A model generated the notes under the pieces. That model made no database searches and was not told the DNA's origin. It saw only the letters and a list, made by a program, of their open reading frames with translations. DNA of 22,361 bases, taken from positions 1 through 22,361 of the IMG/VR virus record IMGVR_UViG_3300020159_001345; one strand, written 5' to 3'. A program made the position numbers and the translations under genes. This stretch comes from a virus. Positions 6,831 to 14,400 of the stretch are shown here, in pieces (the stretch's first letter is position 1; the number at the start of each line of letters is the position of its first letter).

Positions 6831-7787
6831 ATGAGTAATAGAAATTTAATAAAAAAAATTTTAAAAGAGGTTGCTGAAGAAAGAAATCTAAGATTATATG
6901 CCTTAGATTGGGATGACAATATTTTAGGAATGCCTACTAAAATTTATCTTAAAGATGAAGAGGGTAATTCTATTGGAATGCCAACAGACCATTTTGCCGA
7001 ATATAGACATTTAATCGGTAAAGAACCTTTTGAATACGAGGACTCAACAATTGTTGGATTCGACGAAGACCCGTTTAGAGATTTTACACACCCTGAAACG
7101 TTTTTAAGGGACACTATTAAAGCGGTTAAAAATAATAGATTTTCCCCAAGTTTTGAGAAATTCAAAGAGACATTAATTTATGCAAATCCATTTTCAATTA
7201 TCACGGCAAGAGGTCATAGTCCAAAGGTAATTAAAAAAGGTGTTAAATTATTTATCAACATCGCATTAACACCGGAAGAAAAACAAGAAATGATTAGTAA
7301 CATCAAAGATGTTTTGGACTTCGAAGAAATTGGAGGTTACTATAAAATGGGTGATTTGGACGATTCTCAAATGATTGACGTGTATTTAGATGAAAAAGGG
7401 GAATACTATCCTGTATCGTCAAAAGAATTCGGTCAGAGGTTTAATTTGGACTCAACTAAAGGTGCGTCTAGTCCGGAACATAATAAGAAATTAGCATTGT
7501 CAGACTTTTTAGACCAAGTATATTATAAGGTAGGTAGATTAATTGATAGTGGTAAATATGGTTCGGTTTCATTAGGATTTTCAGATGACGATATAAGTAA
7601 TGTTAGAAGTATGGTTCAACATATAGAAGATGAACTTTCAAGAGTTTACCCTGAAATACATTTTGTTGTAAAAGACACTTCTGAAGGTGGAATGAAAAAG
7701 ATAGTTATAACAAGACTTAACAATGAGGCAGACTCCGAGTCTTTACTAGAAAGTTATATGATTAAAAAAATATTAAGCTATTTATAA
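6831..7787 (+). CDS. HAD-superfamily hydrolase-like protein in the tail cluster
   Basis: 318 residues. HAD motifs are visible: motif I LDWDDNIL with Asp26 and Asp28 (nucleophile and acid/base in the family), motif II IITARGHSP with Thr125, a plausible motif III lysine in HNKKLALSDF (about 217-226), and motif IV GFSDDD (249-254) with acidic residues for the metal. These proteins are Mg-dependent phosphatases or related phosphotransferases; the substrate cannot be told, and a nucleic-acid 3'-phosphatase is one option. The region between motifs I and II (about 35-120) acts as an enlarged cap. Both ends carry a similar amphipathic stretch: NLIKKILKEV near residue 5-14 and MIKKILSYL at 310-318. 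It sits alone between the sheath terminator and the tube gene, unusual for an enzyme in a tail operon. Start choice is ATG 6831, the only good start after the terminator. Confidence 0.7.
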   Translation: MSNRNLIKKILKEVAEERNLRLYALDWDDNILGMPTKIYLKDEEGNSIGMPTDHFAEYRHLIGKEPFEYEDSTIVGFDEDPFRDFTHPETFLRDTIKAVKNNRFSPSFEKFKETLIYANPFSIITARGHSPKVIKKGVKLFINIALTPEEKQEMISNIKDVLDFEEIGGYYKMGDLDDSQMIDVYLDEKGEYYPVSSKEFGQRFNLDSTKGASSPEHNKKLALSDFLDQVYYKVGRLIDSGKYGSVSLGFSDDDISNVRSMVQHIEDELSRVYPEIHFVVKDTSEGGMKKIVITRLNNEADSESLLESYMIKKILSYL

Positions 7788-7816
7788 TTAAATAATATTT
7801 AAAATAATTAACTGGA

Positions 7817-7824
7817 TATTTATA
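7817..7824 (+). promoter_or_regulatory. Upstream TATTTATA copy before the tail tube gene
   Basis: GGATATTTATAACT is one of two copies in the 143-base AT-rich gap between the HAD and tube genes. It lies more than 100 bases before the ATG; a tandem promoter is possible but the nearer copy is better placed. Nothing else is recognised in this gap. Confidence 0.3.
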
Positions 7825-7886
7825 ACTAGATTACTAGAAGTATAAAAATAAAAAAAATAAAAGTCAATAGAAAAATTTTAAAAGAC

Positions 7887-7894
7887 TATTTATA
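7887..7894 (+). promoter_or_regulatory. Candidate late promoter element (TATTTATA) for the tail tube gene
   Basis: GACTATTTATATAC lies 36 bases before the tube ATG and is followed by an A-rich leader ending in AAAAAAGATAAGATGG. The spacing is close to that before the sheath gene (38). Confidence 0.4.
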
Positions 7895-7930
7895 TACAAA
7901 AATAAACATAAAAATTAAAAAAAAGATAAG

Positions 7931-8419
7931 ATGGCTGATTTATTAATGAAAATGCCCATACCATATGAACCTAAAAGACAAAACAGGTTTATATTACGTT
8001 TCCCGTCAACATTGGGGATTAACGAATGGTTTGTTGAAAGTACGGCTAGACCTAAATTAACTATAAACTCAACTGAGATTCAATTCTTGAATACTTCAAC
8101 TTATGTTGCTGGTCGTTTTACTTGGGGTGATATTTCAGTTAAATTTAGAGACCCAATTGGTCCGTCAGCGTCACAAGCATTAATGGAGTGGGTTCGTTTA
8201 TGTGCTGAATCTGTAACAGGACGTATGGGTTATGCTGCGGGTTATAAGAAAAATATCGACTTGGAACTTTTGGACCCAACAGGTGTTGTTGTTGAGAAAT
8301 GGATTTTAGAAGGTGCTTGGTTAAGTAGTGTTGATTTTGGTTCATTAGGTTATAGTACTGATGGTATTGCTGAGATTAATGCAACTTTGAGACCTGACCG
8401 TTGTATATTAGTTTACTAA
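7931..8419 (+). CDS. Tail tube protein (gp19-like)
   Basis: 162 residues, the length of T4 gp19 (163). It forms the stacked hexameric rings of the inner tube through which DNA passes. The sequence has the expected features: an N-terminal strand NRFILRFPSTLGINEWFVES, a beta segment with TSTYVAGRFTWGDISVKFRD (about 56-75) and an SQALMEWVRLCAESVTG helix (about 83-99), then the closing beta hairpin LELLDPTGVVVEKWILEGAW and a C-terminal INATLRPDRCILVY. No signal peptide is present. It sits downstream of the sheath as in T4, although a HAD gene intervenes. A terminator follows 25 bases after its stop. Confidence 0.92.
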   Translation: MADLLMKMPIPYEPKRQNRFILRFPSTLGINEWFVESTARPKLTINSTEIQFLNTSTYVAGRFTWGDISVKFRDPIGPSASQALMEWVRLCAESVTGRMGYAAGYKKNIDLELLDPTGVVVEKWILEGAWLSSVDFGSLGYSTDGIAEINATLRPDRCILVY

Positions 8420-8443
8420 TCCAACAAATATAATTATTTATTC

Positions 8444-8477
8444 AATCCACGTAATTTGTTTTACGTGGATTTTTTTA
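8444..8477 (+). terminator. Rho-independent terminator after the tail tube gene
   Basis: AATCCACGTAA (8444-8454) and TTACGTGGATT (8461-8471) form an 11-base-pair stem around a 6-base loop TTTGTT, followed by an unbroken T run to about 8476. Confidence 0.92.
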
Positions 8478-8509
8478 TTGATTACTTTAGTTAAAAAAAA
8501 AGTAAATTA

Positions 8510-8517
8510 TATTTAAG
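8510..8517 (+). promoter_or_regulatory. Weak promoter-like element (TATTTAAG) for the gp26-like gene
   Basis: TATATTTAAG lies about 15 bases before the start and resembles the TATTTATA element with one mismatch in the core. Its position after the terminator argues that this gene has its own promoter, but the match is poor. Confidence 0.25.
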
Positions 8518-8531
8518 AAAAAAAGATAATT

Positions 8532-9293
8532 ATGGAAATGATTGATGAAAATGTGTTAAGGGCTTCAACTGAAAATTTTAATTTACCCCACGACGTTGTT
8601 AAATTACCTTCACAAGGTATTTTTTATAAAAGTAAAAAAAGTTCGGTGAAAGTTGGTTATTTAACGGCAAATGATGAGAATTATTTAATGAGTAACAATA
8701 ATAAAGAACATATTGTAATTTCATTATTAAGAAATAAAGTATATGAACATGATTTAAGACCTGAAGAATTAATAGAATCAGATGTTGAAGCTGTTTTATT
8801 GTTTTTACGAAATTCGTCATTTGGTCCTGAATATAAATTAAATTTAATTGACCCTAAGACAAATAAAATTTTTGAACATAGTGAGGTAATTGATAATCTA
8901 TCATTAAAAGAAACAACTATAAAACCTGATTTAGATGGGACATTTACAACTAAACTTCCAAAAACAGGTGTTACTGTAAAATTAAAACCAATTACATTTT
9001 TTGAAACGGTTGAGATGGAGAAATTAGGTGAAAAATATCCTAAAGGGATTACTGTTCCAATTATCACAAATCGTTTAACTAAAGAAATTGTATCTGTTGA
9101 TGGTAATGAAGACCTTGGATTTATAGCACAATTTGTTTCAACACTACCAATTATGGATTCAAAGTATATTAAAAAATATTTAAAAGATAACGTCCCCCAA
9201 ATTGACTTAACAAGACAAACTTACGCCCCGTCAGGAGAATTGGTTACATTTAGTGTATCCTTTGGGGTGGACTTTTTTCGACCTTTCTTCTGA
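8532..9293 (+). CDS. Tail assembly / baseplate hub assembly protein (gp26-like), zero-frame product
   Basis: 253 residues from ATG 8532 to TGA 9291-9293. The N-terminal LPSQGIFYKSKKSSVKVGYL followed by TANDENYL is typical of the T4 gp26-type baseplate protein family found in T4-like phages. Further features are the DVEAVLLFLRN helix (about 85-95), a KTGVTVKLKPITFFETVE segment, and a C-terminal beta stretch APSGELVTFSVSFGVDFF. The family assists hub and tape-measure assembly; I infer a tape-measure chaperone role because the gene is directly upstream of the tape measure, as lambda G/T is. The open +1 frame overlaps from 9211 and runs to 9438, so the tail end of this product is probably alternative to the fusion described in the next entry. 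Confidence 0.75.
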   Translation: MEMIDENVLRASTENFNLPHDVVKLPSQGIFYKSKKSSVKVGYLTANDENYLMSNNNKEHIVISLLRNKVYEHDLRPEELIESDVEAVLLFLRNSSFGPEYKLNLIDPKTNKIFEHSEVIDNLSLKETTIKPDLDGTFTTKLPKTGVTVKLKPITFFETVEMEKLGEKYPKGITVPIITNRLTKEIVSVDGNEDLGFIAQFVSTLPIMDSKYIKKYLKDNVPQIDLTRQTYAPSGELVTFSVSFGVDFFRPFF

Positions 9294-9438
9294 TTATGGA
9301 AGATATATTCTCGAAGAATATTATCTCTTATCCAAGATATTAAGAACACAATATAGTGAATTTCTAAAAATACCAACATATATTCGTAAATTTTTAGTTA
9401 ACCGAATTATTGAAGATTATACACCAAAGGAAAAATAA
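8532..9438 (+). CDS. Predicted +1 frameshift product, about 301 aa tail assembly chaperone
   Basis: A second frame, open between 9211 and the TAA at 9436-9438, has no own convincing start: only GTG at 9253, inside the upstream gene. The natural junction is T6C at 9273-9279, read as GAC TTT TTT CGA in frame 0. A tRNA-Phe on TTT (codon 249) slipping forward one base meets TTC, and GAC CTT TCT TCT follow, giving DFF-DLSSDYGRYILEEYYLL. The downstream peptide (YSEFLKIPTYIRKFLVNRII) is hydrophobic and helical, like the T half of G-T chaperones, which bind the tape measure. The product would have 249 + 52 = 301 residues. A -2 slip on the same T run gives the same frame and one extra Phe. A homopolymer sequencing error is the main alternative. 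Confidence 0.55.
9273..9282 (+). promoter_or_regulatory. Candidate programmed +1 (or -2) frameshift site
   Basis: The run TTTTTTC followed by GAC lies 12 bases before the zero-frame TGA (9291-9293). The waiting A-site codon is CGA, seldom used here compared with AGA, and the slipped pairing is perfect (TTC with the GAA anticodon). A hairpin starts 22 bases downstream (9301-9326). Confidence 0.5.
9301..9326 (+). other. RNA stem-loop downstream of the frameshift site
   Basis: AGATATATTCT (9301-9311) pairs with AGAATAT and ATCT (9315-9326) around loop CGA, with one bulged T at 9322. The stem has 11 pairs but is A/T-rich, and its start is further from the slip site than classic stimulators. Confidence 0.35.
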
Positions 9439-9453
9439 TCCTTTGGTGTATTT
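9419..9453 (+). terminator. Hairpin terminator overlapping the end of the chaperone gene
   Basis: ACACCAAAGGA (9421-9431) pairs with TCCTTTGGTGT (9439-9449), and two more pairs extend the stem outward to 13. The 7-base loop AAAATAA contains the stop codon TAA (9436-9438). The T tract that follows is short and interrupted, so it is a weaker terminator than the other two, or a processing or attenuation hairpin. Confidence 0.65.
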
Positions 9454-9455
9454 AT
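9449..9455 (+). promoter_or_regulatory. Candidate late promoter element (TATTTAT) for the tape-measure gene
   Basis: GTGTATTTATTATAT lies 18 bases before the ATG and begins within the last stem base pair of the preceding hairpin, so terminator and promoter overlap. Confidence 0.35.
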
Positions 9456-9473
9456 TATATAGACATTTGAAAT

Positions 9474-11372
9474 ATGAACGAAGAAAAAGATGGCGCACCT
9501 GTTGGTGACGCTTTATCAGGTTATAAGACTAGCGTTGAAGAAGCGGTGCTTAGTAATTTTGATTCTAAGAAAATAGTAGAGACTATGGAAACGGTTGAAA
9601 AATCAACATCTAACCTCCAAAAATATATGGGTGTTGGTGCTGAAATGTCAGATGAAATTCGTAGTGCTATGACTGACGCCGCATCTAAGATAATTAGTAT
9701 GGGTGGTGGTATGGAGCATTTAGAGTCAATCCAAAAAGGATTACTTGAAGCTACAGGTAGAAATGTTATCGCATCAAATGAATACTTTGATGAAATATAC
9801 GCAGCGTCTGAAGTTTCAGGTGTTAGTATGGATGCTTTACAAAAAGGTTTCATAGATGCTGGATACAATATGAATAATATTGGGACTGAGATGCAATCAG
9901 TATTAGATACATCAAGAGCGTTGGGTGTTAGTATGCAGGCGGTTTCAAGTGCGGTTGTGGGTAATATGTCGGCTTTAGATTCACACAATTTTCAAGGTGG
10001 AGTTGAAGGTTTAGCTAAAATGGCAGCAACCTCAGCAACATTACGTGTTGATTTGGGGTCTATGATGAGGTCGGTGGATAAAGCGTTTGACCCTCAAGGG
10101 GCTATTGATATGGCGTCGGCTTTCCAAAGATTAGGTGTTACACAAAGTGAATTGTTAGACCCACTTAAATTGATGAATATGTCAATGAATGACCCTGAAC
10201 AATTTATGAAGTCAATTAGTGATATGGGTAAATCATTGACTGAATTAGATGAAAAAGGTAATATTAGAATTGCTCCTGGTAGTATTCGAAGAATGAAACA
10301 ATTGGCGGATGCTGCGGGTATGATGCCTGAAGAATTCGCTAAAATGTCTAAGGCAAGTGCTGAGTTGGATATCAAAATGAAAAAAATCTCATTCCCTGAT
10401 TTCGCAACTGAGGAACAAAAAACGATGATTGCCAACATTTCCCAAATGAAAGATGGTAAGATTCAAATGAAGGTTGATGGGGAAATGAAAGATGTGAATG
10501 AAGTTCTTCAAAAATTTAAAGGTGACCAAAAAGGTTTACAGGAATTTTTAGAGTCTTCACAACCAAAAAGTATGGAAGAATTAGCTTTAGAACAATTAAC
10601 GACACAACAAAGTATTGATGCCGGAATTAGTTCTATTGCTAATAGAACGGGTTTAGCATTTGCGGGTTCTAAAACTGGTGGTAAAATTAGGGAGGCTGAG
10701 CGAAAAATTGTTAGAGCGGGAACGGATGCTGTTGGAAATACTTTTGATGTGTCTAAATTAAGACAAGGGTTTGATAATGAAGTTGGTGTTTTAACGCAAT
10801 CTTTGATTAAATTGTCAAAAGGTGAGGGTTCATTAACAGAAGTTGGACAAAGTTTAACAACTGTTTTAAATGATGTTAAAGGAGGTTTTGGTAATATATA
10901 TGAAGATTTAAAGAAAAACTTAGGAACCGAAGAGCAAAAATTATTATCATCGACTAATGAATTTGTTCAGATGTTAAATACTGCGGTTGTTAGTGGGGCT
11001 GATTTCTTTTCAAAAAATGAAAAACTTGGGGATGTTGATAAAAAAATATCACCTGAAAAAACAAATGAAGGGAAAAATTTACAAGTTGATATGTCAAAAA
11101 TTAAACCTGAAAATAACATTGATGTTTTTAAACAAATTGAAACTAAATCAGGATTAGGTAAAGAACAAGTCTTAGAAATGGCTAATTTAATGGCTAAAGA
11201 AAATGTTTCAGGAGATATTGTTTTAACTGTTAAAGTTGATACTTCTGATAGTGAGTCTAAATCTAAATTAGAAAGATTATTACAAAGTGATACACAAATT
11301 CGTGACTTATTAGTTAAAGCAATCTCTAACGCTAAATCTGATGATGGTCGAAAAGGATATATTAAAAAATAA
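9474..11372 (+). CDS. Tail tape measure protein (gp29-like)
   Basis: 632 residues with long helical, Ala/Ser/Gly/Met-rich stretches and repeated short helices, such as ASEVSGVSMDALQKGFIDAG (about 116-135), typical of tape measure proteins. A KTG-containing, glycine-rich patch (AFAGSKTGGKIREAERKIVR) marks the middle. A lysine-rich C-terminus follows. It determines tail length and is ejected ahead of the DNA. The length is close to T4 gp29 (590), consistent with a tail of roughly 95 nm if 1.5 A per residue applies. No enzymatic domain is seen. Immediate upstream position of a gp26/G-T-like chaperone supports the call. No Shine-Dalgarno sequence is visible before the ATG (AGACATTTGAAATATG), in line with the rest of the window. 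Confidence 0.8.
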   Translation: MNEEKDGAPVGDALSGYKTSVEEAVLSNFDSKKIVETMETVEKSTSNLQKYMGVGAEMSDEIRSAMTDAASKIISMGGGMEHLESIQKGLLEATGRNVIASNEYFDEIYAASEVSGVSMDALQKGFIDAGYNMNNIGTEMQSVLDTSRALGVSMQAVSSAVVGNMSALDSHNFQGGVEGLAKMAATSATLRVDLGSMMRSVDKAFDPQGAIDMASAFQRLGVTQSELLDPLKLMNMSMNDPEQFMKSISDMGKSLTELDEKGNIRIAPGSIRRMKQLADAAGMMPEEFAKMSKASAELDIKMKKISFPDFATEEQKTMIANISQMKDGKIQMKVDGEMKDVNEVLQKFKGDQKGLQEFLESSQPKSMEELALEQLTTQQSIDAGISSIANRTGLAFAGSKTGGKIREAERKIVRAGTDAVGNTFDVSKLRQGFDNEVGVLTQSLIKLSKGEGSLTEVGQSLTTVLNDVKGGFGNIYEDLKKNLGTEEQKLLSSTNEFVQMLNTAVVSGADFFSKNEKLGDVDKKISPEKTNEGKNLQVDMSKIKPENNIDVFKQIETKSGLGKEQVLEMANLMAKENVSGDIVLTVKVDTSDSESKSKLERLLQSDTQIRDLLVKAISNAKSDDGRKGYIKK

Positions 11373-11391
11373 ATAAAATAGTATTCTAATC

Positions 11392-11399
11392 TATTTATA
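11392..11399 (+). promoter_or_regulatory. Candidate late promoter element (TATTTATA) for the 1678-aa baseplate gene
   Basis: ATCTATTTATAAAATA lies about 17 bases before the ATG, inside the 44-base gap after the tape-measure stop. No terminator hairpin is visible in this gap. Confidence 0.4.
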
Positions 11400-11416
11400 A
11401 AATAAAGAAATAAGTA

Positions 11417-14400
11417 ATGCCGAATAGTACTTTATCATTTGCGTCATCATCATCATTTAGAGATGTGTTAATGGCTAAAAATTTAGCCAGTTATTCTGTT
11501 ACAGGTGTTTATACCCCACCTTCAGGTCCTTTGAATTATGAGATATCATTAACTCAATCACCTGTTGTTGATTCACCTAATGATTTAATTGCGAATGACC
11601 CATATGCGAAACAGTTATATCCATTGAACCAATTCGGTCCTGATGGTGGGTATAATATTGATATTACATTTAATGGTCCCCCATTACCTGTTAATTCAAA
11701 TCAAGGACCTTACAATTCAATCAATAGTAAAGTTTTAGCGAGTGGTGATTTGTATTTAAATGTTTTACCAACATCACCGGCAATCAAAAACATTTTCTTA
11801 CCGCCTAACGCTCAGTATGTTAATGTTTTTAATGTTGTTGATACTCAAAACAACAATCAATTATTTTTACCATACCCAACAACATTTGTTCCGTCGTTTT
11901 ATAGTCCTTATGAAATATTAATTTCGGATAATCCAACGGGAGATAGTGGTCCATTATCTAATGACTCTTTCTTAGCAAGATTAGGTTCAAAACAATTAAG
12001 GGCGTTATTTAAAGAACGAATTGATACTGAAATATATCAAAACACTGTTGGTTTAGTTAATTTAGAATCGTTACAAGACCCTTTTGAAGCAAGTATGATT
12101 GCTTCAGGTAAAGAACCGTTAATATATCGTAATTGGAGAATTACTGTTCCTGAATTTCCTGTGACGAGAGCCGTTGATTTTGCATCAAGAATTGCGGGGA
12201 CATATTGGCCTGTGTCATTTATACCCGGTGATTATTTTGATGAAAATACCGTTGGTGGTTTACAATCAAGACAAACGTCAGTTGCTTTAAATATTGGTAA
12301 TCAATTAACAGGTGGTTTATTAGCTCCTATTTTAAATTTATCACGTAATCCGTCTCAATTATTTTTGGCTAATACGGGTAATGGACAAAGGTCCGTATTA
12401 TTTAAAAATTTAGAATACAATAGATATCAACCGGGTTATAAAAAAGAGTTTGGTGGTATATTAGGTATTGTTAGTACAATAATAGATTTAGCCGCTAGTT
12501 TAATAAAACCTAACGGAACTATATCAGGTGGTTATTATGTTGGTAGTACAAATTCTGAACCGAGTTTACTAACTTCCCCTACGAATGCTATTCCTAAAAA
12601 TTCTTATGGTGAACAAGTACAAGCACCTGTTTATGGTCCATCTGAAATGGGGATACTATATGAAGGTAATCAAAGTAAATTAAATTTTGGTTTAGCTGGA
12701 TTATCATATACCAATTCGGGAAGTCTTGACGGTGGTTTTCTATGGACATCTAAGAAATATAAGGCTAATGCGGGGTATAGTGCAACACCTGGTGGTGGTA
12801 ATGGTTCTAAAGATGATGCTTATAAACAAATATCAAGTTACATTGAAAAAGATGAATCAACTAGTGTTGACTTCAAAGAAAACTCAATATTAGATAATAC
12901 ACAAAGATTAATTGACGCGTCAGACAATGTTCAAGGGGCTAATAGATTAAAACACGTAGGTAATGCGATTAATCAAGTTAGTAAAGTTTTTAATGACGGG
13001 TATAAAGAAATGACCAAAGGTTCTCAAGTTGTTTCATATAAAGATAATACGACAGGAAGTGATAAGGGTATGGAATATTGTCGTGTGTTCACTAAAGACA
13101 CTCCATACTTTACTTATGGTGATTTACAGAAAACTGATGGTATCACAACGTCAGGTAGAAGATTTACATATTCTGTTTTAGATAACACATACAATCTAAA
13201 CATAGCACCGTTGAAAGGTAATGAATCGACAAATATTATTCAGGGAGGTTCAGATTGGAATAGTACTAAAGGTAAAGTTAAAAAATATATGTTCTCAATA
13301 GAGAATTTAGCTTGGAGAACATCAAGTAGGCCTGGTTTTACTTATGAGGATTTACCAATATGTGAAAGAGGTCCTAATGGGGGTAGAATAATGTGGTTCC
13401 CACCGTATAATTTACAATTTAATGATAGTAGCACTGCGGATTGGAATGGAACAGTATTCTTAGGTCGTCCTGAACCTATTTATACGTATAAAAGTACAAG
13501 TAGAACAGGTTCGTTACAATGGAAAATGATTGTTGACCATCCGTCGGTTATGAATACTATTGTTGAAAAACAATTAAAAGGTGCGTCTAAACAAAGAATA
13601 GACTCAATTATTGATTCATTTTTCGCTGGATGTGTTAAGTATGACATATATGAGTTAGCGATTAAATTCAATACATTACCTGTTAGTGAATTATATACAT
13701 TAACAACAATTTTAAATGACCCAAGAAAAACTAATTTAGAAACTATTGGTCGAGTTGTTCAAGAAATACCAAAAGGAAATTCGGATAATGGTGGTTCATC
13801 AACGGCATCTGTTGAAACTGATAATTCAGGGAAAAAAGACCAACCTGAAGACAATTCAATTAAAGAGTTTCAAGACAAGTATGTTGATTTCGCGTTTTAT
13901 TTTGAAAATGACATACCGGGTAAAAATCCGCAAACAACAACAAGTATAGATTTTGAAGATATTTACAAATCATATACAAGTGATGATAATATTAGTTTAT
14001 ATCAAAAAAATGCTGATAGTGTGTTTAAATCGGGTAATGTTGAAAGAAACACAACAAGTTTCTTTAACACAATAATTAAACCTAATTTTGATGAGTTTGC
14101 AGGTAAAGATAAGAACTTTATAACTGATGCTCATGATATATTATCAAAAGGTTTAGGTACGATTACGGTTGAGATGGAAGGTTCGGCATCGGCAATTGCT
14201 GAAGTGGAATATAATAGGTTATTATCTGAAAGACGTATCTCGACTATTACTAATTTTTTTAAAAATAAAACAATTGGTGATAAAAATTTGGGTAAATATA
14301 TGGAAGGTCCTGATGCGACTTTTAAAATTGTCCCTAAAAAAGGAACGGGTGAACAAACAGTTATACCTAAGACATCAATAAATGCGGGGTCAGGAAGTGG

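Noticed and set aside
7826-7837. CTAG-ATTA-CTAG small hairpin as terminator after the HAD gene
   Set aside because: Only four base pairs and no T tract follow.
8681-9067. 128-codon open frame on the minus strand
   Set aside because: It lies fully antisense to the well-supported gp26-like gene and shows no family features. AT-rich coding regions generate such shadows. The same applies to 9521-9988, 10094-10438 and 14131-14463.
9253-9438. Separate 61-residue gene starting at GTG 9253
   Set aside because: The start is inside the upstream frame with no initiation signal, and the peptide makes sense as the second half of a frameshift chaperone. I treat it as part of the fusion.
11444-11456. CATCATCAT microsatellite near the start of the 1678-aa gene
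   Set aside because: It simply encodes the Ser run in the N-terminus; no sign of repeat expansion or recombination.
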